DNA of 64,000 nt from Candidatus Poribacteria bacterium (GCA_026702755.1 JAPPBX010000023.1:1-64000); one strand, 5' to 3'. Positions 17,705-26,536 are shown, counted from the stretch's first letter. Made by a program: numbers and translations. The notes: a model not told the origin generated them from the sequence alone.

Positions 17705-18886
17705 ATGCATCTACCCTCAACGAATACGAAGATAGTATTTACATTTGTGTTAGCTTTTGTTGTGCTAATTGCGAGTTTTATCGGCTGCGAACGGGTCCAG
17801 CAGGTTGTCCAACCGACTGTCTCTCAGATAGAAGGCGATAGGGAGGAGATTTTAATTGGTGCTGTCTACCCTATCACAGGGCCATCCAGTTTGGCAGGGC
17901 CTTCGGTGGAATACGGTATTGACCTCGCTGTTACGGAAATTAACACCTCACAACACAGCAGTGTGAAGATCAGACTCATTACGGAGGACGGTCGGAGTAC
18001 CATAGAGGGCGCGGTTGAAGCTTTCAACAAACTGATTCATCAAGACAAGGTTCCTATCATCCTCGGTCCGGGATCCTCAACTCAGGCACAGGAGGCTTTT
18101 CCGATCGCGCACCAGAATCAAGTTGTGGCGATGAGTCCCTCCTCATCTGCCTCTGGCTTGAGTGCAATTAGTGATTTTGTTTTCCGCACCAATCTCACCA
18201 CAGACGTGCTTATTCCGAACGGCATCAGGGTGACCAAAGAGAAACTCGGATACCAAAAAGTGGCTACGCTGTTTGATAATATTGATCTTTTTTCTCAGAC
18301 GAGTGACAAAGAATTGAGGAAAGTGCTCACGAATAGTGGTGTTGAGATTCTCACAGCTGAAAGTTTCCAAACCGGGGAGACTGACTTGTCTGCCCAATTT
18401 ACTCACATCAAAGCATCAAATCCGGATGTTATCTTTATCTCATCTACAGTAGGGGATATTTCCAATATTCTGATTCAAGGACGTGCCCTCGGTGTTCCTT
18501 CTGATATTCCGTTCATTGTCAATCTCACGCTGTCCAGAGATTTAGTAGATGCTGCGGGAGACGCTGCCGACGGAACAATCACTTTCACGAGTTGGGATAG
18601 CACAGCAGATACACCGGGAAATCAAGCCTTTGTTCAGAACTACAGCACTAAGTACGGAATTGAACCGAATGTTTGGGCGGCACAATTTTACGCCGCTGTT
18701 CATATTCTCGCTAAGGGGATAGCAGATGCCCAATCAACGGATTCAGTGGCGATTGCTGCTGCGCTCGCGGAGATTCAAGATTTTGACACGATCCTCGGTA
18801 AATTCTCTTTTAATGATGTTGGGGATGCAGTCTATGATCCAATTGTTTTGATTGTCAAGGATGGCGAATTTGAGGTTTTCGAGTAG
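17705..18886 (+). CDS. LivJ-type ABC transporter substrate-binding lipoprotein
   Basis: From the ATG at 17705 (AAAGGA upstream) the protein is 393 residues. It carries a lipoprotein signal peptide ending IASFIGC, with C28 as the lipidated cysteine, then a Peripla_BP_6 domain: EEILIGAVYPITGPSSLAGPSVEYGIDLAVTEIN, ILGPGSSTQAQEAFPIAHQNQVVAMSPSSSASGL, DFVFRTNLTTDVLI and the hinge near VWAAQFYAAVHILAKGI. Family members bind branched-chain amino acids, amides or aromatic acids outside the inner membrane and deliver them to a Liv-type permease. No permease or ATPase genes are in the window, so it is an orphan or acts as a sensor. A strong terminator follows. Confidence 0.88.
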   Translation: MHLPSTNTKIVFTFVLAFVVLIASFIGCERVQQVVQPTVSQIEGDREEILIGAVYPITGPSSLAGPSVEYGIDLAVTEINTSQHSSVKIRLITEDGRSTIEGAVEAFNKLIHQDKVPIILGPGSSTQAQEAFPIAHQNQVVAMSPSSSASGLSAISDFVFRTNLTTDVLIPNGIRVTKEKLGYQKVATLFDNIDLFSQTSDKELRKVLTNSGVEILTAESFQTGETDLSAQFTHIKASNPDVIFISSTVGDISNILIQGRALGVPSDIPFIVNLTLSRDLVDAAGDAADGTITFTSWDSTADTPGNQAFVQNYSTKYGIEPNVWAAQFYAAVHILAKGIADAQSTDSVAIAAALAEIQDFDTILGKFSFNDVGDAVYDPIVLIVKDGEFEVFE

Positions 18887-18921
18887 CGTGCGCTTCAGTT
18901 AAGTTAATCCTGACTATATGC

Positions 18922-18963
18922 AAAGAGGCTTTAGGTTGCCTTTACCTAAAGCCTCTTTTTTGT
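18922..18963 (+). terminator. Rho-independent terminator
   Basis: A perfect stem of about 14 pairs, AAAGAGGCTTTAGG... with CCTAAAGCCTCTTT, is followed by a T run. It stops the substrate-binding protein transcript. Confidence 0.92.
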
Positions 18964-19006
18964 TTTATAGTGGAAGTCGAGCGGTGTTCACTGACTAACT
19001 ACTTTC

Positions 19007-20452
19007 CTATTCATCTTCCTCAGGATAATCAATCGACCATTTACCGCGTCCGGCACCGGAGGGTTCTTCCTTCCAGAGATCAAGGAAATTCTCAGGCGCG
19101 TTATGCTCCGTGAGATGCACCATAAACATTTCATGCAATTCCTTGACGAGTTCCATGTTATCTGCAGCAATGTTGTTCTCAGCGATGGGGTCTGCGGGTA
19201 GGTCAAAGAGTTCTGGTCTGCCGTATTCACCGACAGGCGCGTATCCCCAACGTTCCGTGACGAGGAAGGGTGTTGTCGCCCGACGTGGAACGGTCCCATC
19301 CGGTGCCCCGATATGGCAACCGGTTACGGCATATTCCCTGTGCTGTGCATCGCCATTGTGGACAGCCTGTGCGAAGGAACGTCCCTCGAAAGGTTTCGGT
19401 GGATCTAAGGTAACGCCAGCCAATTCACAGAGGGTTGGCATAATATCCATCGGTTGCGCGATGAGATTGAGGCGTTGCCCGCACGGGACATCCCCACCAG
19501 CGATCAGGAACATCTCGTGGTTGATTTCCGGATAGGTGGGCCAATAGCGTTCATCTTTTGGATCAATGTTGGATTTACCCGTCCTGCTATGTTCACCGAT
19601 AGACATTCCGTGGTCGGACATCACAACGACAAGGGTATCGTCCCATAACTCTAAATCTTCCACCTTCTGCAGCACGTTTCCGATGTGTCGGTCAATGAGT
19701 TCAGATTCACCTGCGTAGTGTGCCCAGAGGTTGTGCAGTTCCGCATCCGTAAAGAGGGACGACAGACCGTAGTTCGGATGTAGCATCGGCGGACCCGTGT
19801 AATCCGGATCGTAGCGTTTGACGAGATATTCAGGTGGATCCCACGGTTCATGTGGATCAAAGAAGTCAACCCAGAGGAAGAAAGGACCTGCGCGATGGTT
19901 CTCCTCCAACCATCGAATTGTGGTTTCAGAGGTCCTACTGGAGAACGTTTCTGTCTCATATTGGTAGTAACGGTTCGTCCAGCGGTGCGTGTTCGGCAGG
20001 GTGTGTCCTCTATAGGACGGATGTGGTCGTGTCTTCTCATTCGGCATAACGATTTTCATCTCGTCGTTGTGATGAAGAAGCGGTTTGTCGCCCTCTTGCC
20101 CGCGATGTTGGAAAGCCGCATCGAAAGCGTCTTGGAACCGTGTGTTAAACAGGTGTGGGGTGTCACAGATAAGCTGCGTTGCGTATCCTTGCTCGCTCAG
20201 GAGTCTCGCGGTGATGTTCCGTCCACTCTGATTGATTGGTTGCCACGGGTAGTGGGGCCACCCGACTGTCGCTGTCATAATATCTGTGCGGTGCGGCACC
20301 GTCGGGAAGCTGCTCATATAGAATTTGTCGATAGCAGTCGCCCGCTCTGTCTCGAATTTGTCGAGTCTTGGTGTGCGAATCGGGCGTCTCGCCCGTTCGC
20401 CTAAATTGTCATACCGGAAGGTATCGGTAATCAGTAAAACGATATTTTTCAT
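19007..20452 (-). CDS. Sulfatase-fold enzyme without the formylglycine Cys/Ser
   Basis: From the ATG at 20452 (GGAGGT upstream, spacing rather long) the protein is 481 residues. It has the alkaline-phosphatase/sulfatase fold: MKNIVLLITDTFRYDNLG with metal ligand D10, FYMSSFPTVPHRTDIMT, WVDFFDPHEPWDPPEYL, VVVMSDHGMSIGEHSRTGKSN and QPMDIMPTLCELAGV. In true sulfatases the nucleophile sits in C/S-x-P-x-R; here that pentapeptide is T51-V-P-H-R55, so no cysteine or serine is available for formylglycine. A Thr nucleophile, as in phosphodiesterase relatives, is possible. No signal peptide is visible. Hydrolysis of a sulfate or phosphate ester is likely; substrate is unknown. Confidence 0.85.
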   Translation of the reverse strand: MKNIVLLITDTFRYDNLGERARRPIRTPRLDKFETERATAIDKFYMSSFPTVPHRTDIMTATVGWPHYPWQPINQSGRNITARLLSEQGYATQLICDTPHLFNTRFQDAFDAAFQHRGQEGDKPLLHHNDEMKIVMPNEKTRPHPSYRGHTLPNTHRWTNRYYQYETETFSSRTSETTIRWLEENHRAGPFFLWVDFFDPHEPWDPPEYLVKRYDPDYTGPPMLHPNYGLSSLFTDAELHNLWAHYAGESELIDRHIGNVLQKVEDLELWDDTLVVVMSDHGMSIGEHSRTGKSNIDPKDERYWPTYPEINHEMFLIAGGDVPCGQRLNLIAQPMDIMPTLCELAGVTLDPPKPFEGRSFAQAVHNGDAQHREYAVTGCHIGAPDGTVPRRATTPFLVTERWGYAPVGEYGRPELFDLPADPIAENNIAADNMELVKELHEMFMVHLTEHNAPENFLDLWKEEPSGAGRGKWSIDYPEEDE

Positions 20453-20545
20453 GTTTTTAACTATTAACCTCCCTATGATCGTCCTGTTGGGGCGACCATC
20501 GGTTTTCTGTTCACGCATCAGCTTCGCTGGGATGAAGGGTTTTGA

Positions 20546-21022
20546 CTATTCAAGAATTTCCGTCCGAACCGTCCAAGAATTGGGTGCCATGTTTGGATCA
20601 ATAGCTTTTATACGTACTTTAAAAAGGTAGGACTTTAGGTAGGGCTGTGAATCGTCGGATCCTCCCTCTGGGTGAAAAAATTTATCCGGACGAAAAGATT
20701 CATTTCCTACCGAAAACCGGTAATATACCCAAAACGATATGAAACGACTACCTACGAGACCATCACCTCTAAGCTGAGCTGAGGAATCCTCTAATAATTG
20801 CGTTCTTAAACGCTCGACAATCCCAACCTTAGCCCTGATATTTACGACCCTACCTACATAGGTGTTTATTGATTTCTCCGGGTCTGCCTCTATGTCCTTA
20901 GCAATCTTAGCAAAGGTCTGAACCTCTCTACTATGAGTGGCGCACGATGTTAGCATGGATACCATGAAAACTGCGATTATCACTAAAGCATTGGGCAGGT
21001 TAATGTGTTCCAATATAATCAT
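20546..21022 (-). CDS. Lipoprotein of unknown function
   Basis: The 158-residue protein has a hydrophobic signal (NALVIIAVFMVSM) and a lipobox LTSC with C27. The mature part contains KSINTYVGRVVNIRAKVGIVERLRTQ, which suggests a small beta-barrel (OB-like) module, and later SYLFKVRIKAID. I do not recognise a family. Its gene ends 94 bases before the sulfatase-fold gene and starts six bases after the UbiA gene, so it is probably cotranscribed with both. Confidence 0.65.
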   Translation of the reverse strand: MIILEHINLPNALVIIAVFMVSMLTSCATHSREVQTFAKIAKDIEADPEKSINTYVGRVVNIRAKVGIVERLRTQLLEDSSAQLRGDGLVGSRFISFWVYYRFSVGNESFRPDKFFHPEGGSDDSQPYLKSYLFKVRIKAIDPNMAPNSWTVRTEILE

Positions 21023-21028
21023 TTCCTC

Positions 21029-21952
21029 TTACACCTCCTGGCGCGTCGTTCTCAACAGAAACAGTGTAATCAATAGCAACGGCACAATGACTGCAGCGGA
21101 AATAGCGATGGACACCTGCGCACCGATGAGGCACGGAAAAAAGAGAATAGACCCCACCATTGAACCCTTTAGTGCGAAGTAGCCGTTTTTCTCGTTCGGT
21201 TGAAGATAGAGTGAAATACGGCTACCCACAGTCGCAATGATGCCAAGGATTACCCAGACGATATAAGATTTTTGGAGATCCGGTTCCATCCAATACGGTA
21301 AAAAGGCAATGACGAAAGCGAGAACAGTGGCAACCGCTGAGAGTAGGAGTGCCGGACGGATGCCAATCTGGAGTGGTGTCGTTACGATTCCAAGTTGTTC
21401 GTCCCGTGAAATGTCTTTGAACGTCGTCGTAATGTGTGTGCCTAAATCATAAAGCGTGGTCGCGGCGAAGGCATACCACACCAACCGTGGAACGCTACCG
21501 CTCACCGCTAATGCTCCGAAAACACTCAGCAGTCCAATTCCTAAAGGCAGTGTGAGGCTTCCTAAGATACCCTTCGCTTTGAAAATTGCGTTGTAGAGAT
21601 GCGAAATCGCGACCAAGCCCATCACCAGCAGACCTGCTTTGATATTGAGCCAGAAACCGCCGATGACACATAGCCCGTAGATAATACTCGCGGGGATAAT
21701 TGCTTGCCGCGGCGTTAAACGTTGTGATGGAAGCGGACGCTCCGGGTTCGTATGCTTGTCTGTTTCGTGGTGAAAGTAGTCGTTCTTTATCATTCCAGCG
21801 AAGTAACCGCAGAGCGCGATTAACAGTACCGCCGCGACCCGCCATGTCAGATGTCCCTCACTCGCAATGAGTACACCGGGGAGTGTCGCAACAATCGGAA
21901 TCGCAAAGAGTGGGTAACGGATGAGTTCGAGATAGGCTTTGAAGCGATCCAT
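21029..21952 (-). CDS. UbiA-family prenyltransferase
   Basis: The 307-residue protein has about eight to nine membrane spans. The first Asp-rich motif is N57DYFHHETD65 followed by KHTNPERPLPSQRLTPRQA, and the second is around FKDISRDEQLGIVTTPL. These bind the Mg-diphosphate of a polyprenyl donor. UbiA enzymes prenylate aromatic acids for quinone, haem O, chlorophyll or archaeal-type lipids. HTNPERPLPSQRLTP is close to the branch handling 1,4-dihydroxy-2-naphthoate, geranylgeranylglyceryl phosphate or homogentisate; I cannot choose among them. A UbiX-type flavin prenyltransferase lies at 34.2 kb but not in the same operon. It probably heads a transcript with the downstream lipoprotein and sulfatase-fold genes. 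Confidence 0.87.
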   Translation of the reverse strand: MDRFKAYLELIRYPLFAIPIVATLPGVLIASEGHLTWRVAAVLLIALCGYFAGMIKNDYFHHETDKHTNPERPLPSQRLTPRQAIIPASIIYGLCVIGGFWLNIKAGLLVMGLVAISHLYNAIFKAKGILGSLTLPLGIGLLSVFGALAVSGSVPRLVWYAFAATTLYDLGTHITTTFKDISRDEQLGIVTTPLQIGIRPALLLSAVATVLAFVIAFLPYWMEPDLQKSYIVWVILGIIATVGSRISLYLQPNEKNGYFALKGSMVGSILFFPCLIGAQVSIAISAAVIVPLLLITLFLLRTTRQEV

Positions 21953-21967
21953 TATGTCAATTTCCTG

Positions 21968-23056
21968 TTAGAAATTTTCTCGTGGTACACCTGCTTCTGT
22001 TACTGGAGAGTTTCTCGGCTCGTACGCTTCCTCTACACCGTAAAATTGATCGCTTTGTGTTCCGACACCGAGTTCTGTGATATTGGGTCCAACCTGTTTA
22101 TTCCCCTGAATAAAGTTGTCTCGGAGTCTACCGCCATCATAGACTGCCCAACCGACGTTCATCGTTATATTGTTGGAAATTATTTCCGGTGAGGAGGTGG
22201 AATAGCAGGCAATAGCATTCTCGTAATTGGCGCGGAGAACGTTATACTGAATGCGCGGTCGGGAATCGTCTTCGCAGATAATGCCGTAATTGTTAGCCGT
22301 GAATTCGTTGTATTCTACATCTGGCGACGCGCTTCCTTGGAACCGGGAGCCTGTGCCGTTCCTGTTGAACTCGTTGCTGGTGATAGTGGGATTCGTACTC
22401 TCGGAAAGGACTCCCGTTTTGTTTTCGCTGAGTAGACACCTCTCGATTTGGACCGCGTCTGTTCGTGTTATGATACCAACATTCGCATGTTGGATGCGGC
22501 AATATGTTAGGCGACTGTTTGGGCTTCCGGCTTCGATCTGAATTCCTGCCCAATCGCCAGCTTTTGGAGGATCCGCTGCGACGGTCTTCTGCGGTTCGGG
22601 GTTGGTATATCCATCTACTCCTGTTGTAAAACCGGTTGTTATTGGATCGGGCGTTGTATTTACTTCGGGTGCTTGTTGGCGTTCACGCATTCTCCCTAAG
22701 GAACCGAAGACAATCATTCTATCTGGTGATCCTTCAGCATAGAGTTCGCCATGCACGATGATCTGGCTCGGTGTATCTGTCGGTTCAAAACCGACAATTG
22801 TTCCTGATCGGATCGTCAGCGTGATGCCTTCTGGCACAACGAGCGTGTCAGTGATATAGATGCGTCCGTCCCAGACCTCGTTCTCTGTGAGTTCACCGGA
22901 TTTCTCTATGATTTCTGAACCGGTGTCGCCGATATCGACGTTGAAGGTCTCGCCTTGGCAGCCACAATAGAATGCTGTTAGGGCACAGATCAGAAAAATT
23001 AAGGTGTTATAGGGTGTAAATTTCTGGTGCTGCTGTTTGATGGTTGTTGTTTTCAT
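21968..23056 (-). CDS. Parallel beta-helix lipoprotein (NosD-like)
   Basis: The 362-residue protein has a signal sequence (YNTLIFLICALTAFYCGC) with a likely lipid-bearing cysteine at 31 or 33. After GRIYITDTLVVPEGITLTIRSGTIVGFE, a common start of secreted beta-helix proteins, repeated turns follow: RLTYCRIQHANVGIITRTDAVQIERCLLSENKTGVLSEST, PTITSNEFNRNGTGSRFQG, PDVEYNEFTANNYGI and PRIQYNVLRANYENAI. This is the right-handed beta-helix of the NosD/polysaccharide-lyase-like class, usually binding glycans or acting as an adhesin. A low-complexity insert of about 55 residues interrupts the fold around 120-175. It precedes the UbiA gene by 15 bases. No catalytic residues are evident. Confidence 0.82.
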   Translation of the reverse strand: MKTTTIKQQHQKFTPYNTLIFLICALTAFYCGCQGETFNVDIGDTGSEIIEKSGELTENEVWDGRIYITDTLVVPEGITLTIRSGTIVGFEPTDTPSQIIVHGELYAEGSPDRMIVFGSLGRMRERQQAPEVNTTPDPITTGFTTGVDGYTNPEPQKTVAADPPKAGDWAGIQIEAGSPNSRLTYCRIQHANVGIITRTDAVQIERCLLSENKTGVLSESTNPTITSNEFNRNGTGSRFQGSASPDVEYNEFTANNYGIICEDDSRPRIQYNVLRANYENAIACYSTSSPEIISNNITMNVGWAVYDGGRLRDNFIQGNKQVGPNITELGVGTQSDQFYGVEEAYEPRNSPVTEAGVPRENF

Positions 23057-23216
23057 GTTATATTTTTACCATAGATAGGGATTCCTGTCAAGTATCAAAG
23101 AAAACAAAACTATTCAGTTCTTCCGTAATTTGGGTTTTCAATCATGTGTTCTTTCTTGTAGAAACGAATTCCTGATGGTGAGGTTTACTAACCACTAACG
23201 ACTTCTCAAAAAAAGT

Positions 23217-23245
23217 TTGACATCAGCGGTTAAATTTGCTATAAT
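23217..23245 (+). promoter_or_regulatory. Consensus sigma-70 promoter of ffh
   Basis: A perfect TTGACA (23217-23222) and perfect TATAAT (23240-23245) are separated by exactly 17 bases, 73 bases before the ffh start codon. This is the best promoter in the window and fits a highly expressed housekeeping gene. Confidence 0.92.
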
Positions 23246-23317
23246 TGTATAGTTAGGGACTAATCTATCGTTGCGCGATTTTAGCGGTCAAGATTTATAA
23301 AAAAGGACGCAAGAACA

Positions 23318-24709
23318 ATGTTTGAAAGTTTGGGCGATCGCTTACAAAACACCCTGAAAAAAATCAAGGGGCAGGGAAAACTCACGGAGAGCAATATCTC
23401 TGATACGCTGCGTGAGGTGCGGCGCGCTTTTCTGGAAGCGGACGTTAACTATAAAGTTACGCGTGAGTTTATAGATCGAATTAAGGGACGTGCCCTTGGT
23501 CAAGAGGTGCTGGGTAGCCTTACGCCTGAGCTGCAGATCGCCCGGATCATCGGTGAAGAACTCACCCAATTGATGGGTAGCAAGGCGGAAAAGATTAACA
23601 TTGCGCCGAGTGGTCCGACAGTAGTGATGCTTGCTGGGTTGCAAGGTGCTGGTAAAACGACGGTCGCGGCGAAACTGGCACTGAGGTTCCGTAAAGAGGG
23701 ACGCAAACCGCTTCTCGTTGCTGCTGATGTATATCGACCCGCTGCCATTAAGCAGCTCCAAATTCTCGGTGAACAGACCGACACACCGGTGTTTTCGATG
23801 GGAACAGATGTTTCTCCGGTTGACATCGCGGAGGCATCTGTCGATGAGGCTTTGACGCACGGACATAACTGCGTTATTATTGACACTGCCGGACGTTTGC
23901 ACATTGACGACACATTGATGGGTGAACTACGGCAAATCAAGGAGCGTGTTGAACCTACTGAAATCCTGCTGATTGTTGACGCAATGACAGGGCAGGATGC
24001 CGTAAATGTCGCCGAAAATTTCAACAGTGATTTGGAGATTGACGGTGTTATCCTCACTAAGATGGATGGGGATGCACGCGGTGGGGCAGCACTTTCGATT
24101 CGGCACATCACGCAGAAACCGATTAAGTTCATCGGGGTCGGTGAGAAAATTGAGGCAGCGGCATTAGAGGAGTTCCACCCGGAGCGAATGTCTTCGCGCA
24201 TCCTCGGACAGGGTGATTTCCAAACGTTGCTTGAAAAAGCGGAAGAAGTTTTCAGCGAAGATCAGGCAAAAGAACTTGAACGTAAACTTACAGAGCAAAA
24301 AGGGTTAGATTTTGACGATTTCCTCACGCAACTGGAGCAGCTGAAAAATATGGGGCCCTTAGATCAATTGATGGATCTGATGCCCTTTAAGAATCAGTTG
24401 CCGGTTAAAAACCTTACACCGGATGAGAGCCATTTGCAAACGGCGAAGGCGATCATTCATTCAATGACACTTGAGGAACGAAAGAACCCTCGGTTATTAG
24501 ATAGGAGTCGGAAGCTCCGCATTTCCAAAGGTAGCGGGACGACGGTGAATCAGATAAATATGCTGGTTTCACAACTCCAGATGATGAATCGTATGTTGAA
24601 CCAGCAGGCGGCGATGGCAATGCCGCAGATGGGGCAGAAAATGGGCGCGCTTCCTCGTCCGAAGCGGAAGGCAGCGAGAAAACCCCGAAAACGGAAACGC
24701 CGCAGATAG
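23318..24709 (+). CDS. ffh: Signal recognition particle GTPase (SRP54)
   Basis: The 463-residue protein binds 4.5S RNA and signal sequences and targets nascent membrane proteins to FtsY. The N domain (residues 1-90) is followed by the G domain with P-loop GLQGAGKT (107-114), ADVYRPAAIKQL, DTAGR, and LTKMDGDARGG, then the methionine-rich M domain with INMLVSQLQMMNRMLNQQAAMAMPQMGQKM. The tail is strongly basic (PKRKAARKPRKRKRRR). Length is typical. It has its own consensus promoter and a terminator-like hairpin downstream, then rpsP, a common ffh-rpsP order in bacteria. Confidence 0.96.
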   Translation: MFESLGDRLQNTLKKIKGQGKLTESNISDTLREVRRAFLEADVNYKVTREFIDRIKGRALGQEVLGSLTPELQIARIIGEELTQLMGSKAEKINIAPSGPTVVMLAGLQGAGKTTVAAKLALRFRKEGRKPLLVAADVYRPAAIKQLQILGEQTDTPVFSMGTDVSPVDIAEASVDEALTHGHNCVIIDTAGRLHIDDTLMGELRQIKERVEPTEILLIVDAMTGQDAVNVAENFNSDLEIDGVILTKMDGDARGGAALSIRHITQKPIKFIGVGEKIEAAALEEFHPERMSSRILGQGDFQTLLEKAEEVFSEDQAKELERKLTEQKGLDFDDFLTQLEQLKNMGPLDQLMDLMPFKNQLPVKNLTPDESHLQTAKAIIHSMTLEERKNPRLLDRSRKLRISKGSGTTVNQINMLVSQLQMMNRMLNQQAAMAMPQMGQKMGALPRPKRKAARKPRKRKRRR

Positions 24710-24714
24710 CGATA

Positions 24715-24742
24715 GGTGAGTCCTTAGGGACTCGCTTTTCTT
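24715..24742 (+). terminator. Short hairpin terminator after ffh
   Basis: GTGAGTCC-TTA-GGGACTCGC followed by TTTTC forms a compact stem with a weak U tract. It may attenuate rather than fully stop readthrough into rpsP, since no separate rpsP promoter is obvious. Confidence 0.6.
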
Positions 24743-24784
24743 ATAAACATAAACGCGGTCTGAATGCCATTAGGAGGTATTTTT

Positions 24785-25210
24785 TTGGCAGTTAGAATTA
24801 GATTACAACGACACGGTAGAAAAAAACGTCCGTTTTATCGACTCGTCGCGGCTGATGCACGTGCCCAGAGGGATGGCGTGTTTTTAGAACGCCTCGGTCA
24901 TTACAATCCTATGACGGATCCGGCAGATGTTTTTATTGATGAAGAGAAAACCTTAAAATGGTTGAGAGAGGGCGCGCAACCCTCTGATACCGCAAAGCGT
25001 CTACTCAGTCAAAATGGAATTTTGATGAAATTCGAGTACGAAAGATTGGGAAAACCGATGCCAGGTCAGGAAGCCGCAGAAGAGATCGTGGAAGCGGACG
25101 AGTCCGAACCTACCGAGGCAAAAGAGGCAGAATCTGAAACGGAAATAGGTGATTCTGAAGAGACCGAGACACAGGTGGAAGCATCTGAATCCGCTGAAGA
25201 GGAAGAATAG
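24785..25210 (+). CDS. rpsP: 30S ribosomal protein S16 with acidic C-terminal extension
   Basis: The start is a TTG at 24785, seven bases after a full AGGAGGT; it reads (M)[17 protein letters not shown], the canonical S16 N-terminus, whereas the upstream ATG at 24764 would add seven residues unlike S16. Residues 1-80 carry the S16 fold ([51 protein letters not shown]). After about residue 95 an extension of roughly 47 residues consists almost only of Glu, Ser, Thr, Asp and Ala. Tails occur on some S16 proteins, but this length and acidity are notable for an rRNA-binding protein. First gene of the rpsP-khpA-trmD block. Confidence 0.95.
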   Translation: MAVRIRLQRHGRKKRPFYRLVAADARAQRDGVFLERLGHYNPMTDPADVFIDEEKTLKWLREGAQPSDTAKRLLSQNGILMKFEYERLGKPMPGQEAAEEIVEADESEPTEAKEAESETEIGDSEETETQVEASESAEEEE

Positions 25211-25276
25211 CATCTGCTTTGATAGATTCCGAAACCGCAAGCAGCAGATATATCTACTGAAACCCGAAAGTCAACT

Positions 25277-25531
25277 ATGTTCAAAGAATTGATTGAATAC
25301 ATCGTAAAATCTCTCGTTGATCATCCGGACCAGGTGGTGGTTAAAGAAGTCACCGGCGAAACGGTCGTTATTGTTGAGTTGACTGTCACGGAGGAGGATC
25401 TCGGGAAGATCATCGGTAGATATGGGCGGACGCTTAAAGCGATAAGAAGCGTCCTCTATACCGCGGGCTTGCAAGCGAATAAAAAGGTTATTCTTGAACT
25501 AATTGAACACCCCAGGTCAGAAGATGTGTAG
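25277..25531 (+). CDS. khpA: KH-domain RNA-binding protein KhpA (YlqC)
   Basis: The 84-residue protein is a single KH domain: LIEYIVKSLVDHPDQVVVKEVTG, VIVELTVTEEDLGKIIGRYGRTLKAIRSVLYTAG. The GXXG loop is I-G-R-Y-G-R. KhpA binds RNA with KhpB in Gram-positive bacteria, affecting cell division and small-RNA function. It follows rpsP as in many genomes, spaced by 66 bases, and precedes trmD. Confidence 0.93.
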   Translation: MFKELIEYIVKSLVDHPDQVVVKEVTGETVVIVELTVTEEDLGKIIGRYGRTLKAIRSVLYTAGLQANKKVILELIEHPRSEDV

Positions 25532-25590
25532 CAGGGACAGGGTGGCTGCAGCGACTGAAATATAGAGCGTTGCTTCCAGCCTACATTAAG

Positions 25591-26319
25591 ATGAAAATTG
25601 ATGTTCTTGCCCTGTTTCCGGAGATAATCGCACCGGCGTTAGAGACGGGCATCCTCAAGCGCGTTCAGGAGACTGATAAACTCATCGTCAATCTCCATAA
25701 CCTACGAGATTGGGCAACCGACAAACATAAGTCCGTTGATGATTATCCTTATGGCGGTGGGGCAGGGATGATTCTGAAACCGGAGCCTATTTTCGCAGCG
25801 ATTGCGGCGTTGAACCCGGAGGTAGATGCACACGTTATCTACCTGACCCCGCAGGGTACCCCTTTGACACAGCGATTGGCGGAATCGCTCTCCTTGGAAA
25901 CGCATCTCATTCTTTTGTGTGGACGTTACAAAGGCATTGATGAGCGAGTGCGTCACCAATTGGTAAAAACTGAAATCTCTATCGGAGACTATGTGTTGAG
26001 CGGTGGAGAGATCGCTGCACTCGTTTTAATTGATGCGATCGGTCGTGTACTCCCCGGTGCCCTCGGTGATTACGAATCCGCACACGTCGATTCGTTCAGT
26101 CATGAATTGTTGGACCACCCACACTATACGCGACCCGCTGAATTCGCAGGGATGGGTGTCCCTGAAGTGCTTTTGAGTGGACATCATGAGAATATTGAGA
26201 AGTGGCGGTATGCGGAGGCACTCAAACGTACCGCAAAGCACCGTCCAGATCTACTGCGGAAAATGGAACTGAACGAGGAAGATATCGAAATTCTCAAAAC
26301 GGCAGGGTTGGTGGAGTAA
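25591..26319 (+). CDS. trmD: tRNA (guanine-37-N1)-methyltransferase
   Basis: The 242-residue enzyme uses S-adenosylmethionine to methylate G37 of tRNAs reading CNN and GGN codons, preventing frameshifts. The ATG at 25591 gives the family's MKIDVLALFPEI start; a TTG at 25570 is in frame but adds non-homologous residues. Diagnostic motifs are YPYGGGAGMILKPEPI, HVIYLTPQGTPLTQRLA, LCGRYKGIDERV and the knotted SIGDYVLSGGEIAALVLIDAIGRVLPGALGDYES. The ribosome site is weak. The usual upstream partner rimM is not between khpA and trmD. Confidence 0.95.
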   Translation: MKIDVLALFPEIIAPALETGILKRVQETDKLIVNLHNLRDWATDKHKSVDDYPYGGGAGMILKPEPIFAAIAALNPEVDAHVIYLTPQGTPLTQRLAESLSLETHLILLCGRYKGIDERVRHQLVKTEISIGDYVLSGGEIAALVLIDAIGRVLPGALGDYESAHVDSFSHELLDHPHYTRPAEFAGMGVPEVLLSGHHENIEKWRYAEALKRTAKHRPDLLRKMELNEEDIEILKTAGLVE

Positions 26320-26430
26320 ACTAAAAATTTGATTCTTAGGTCTTTACGGGCTTGTAAATCTATATCAAGTAGATAACAGAATTTATATTATATTAACGCA
26401 AGTTGCTACTAATAGGTTTTGCACATTTCA

Positions 26431-26536
26431 GAAAGGGTTACGTCTCTTTTCCCACCCCGTAGGAGCGATGAACTTCGGAAAGCGGACGAGTCTGTTGAGA
26501 AGGTTTTCGTCTCTTTCTTCACCCCGTAGGGGTAAT
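26431..26536. repeat. Two direct repeats of about 40 bases, 66 bases apart, upstream of rplS
   Basis: GAAAGGGTTACGTCTCTTTT then CCCACCCCGTAGGAGCGAT (26431-26469) recurs as GAGAAGGTTTTCGTCTCTTT then CTTCACCCCGTAGGGGTAAT (26497-26536). The CACCCCGTAGG patch also resembles TTTCCCCGTAGGGCAG near 500. The unit looks like a dispersed intergenic repeat, but its place in the rplS leader allows a regulatory role. Confidence 0.5.

Noticed and set aside
23500-24201. 233-codon minus-strand frame within ffh
   Set aside because: It is the antisense shadow of the conserved SRP54 G domain; Ser- and Ile-rich composition, no ribosome site or homology.
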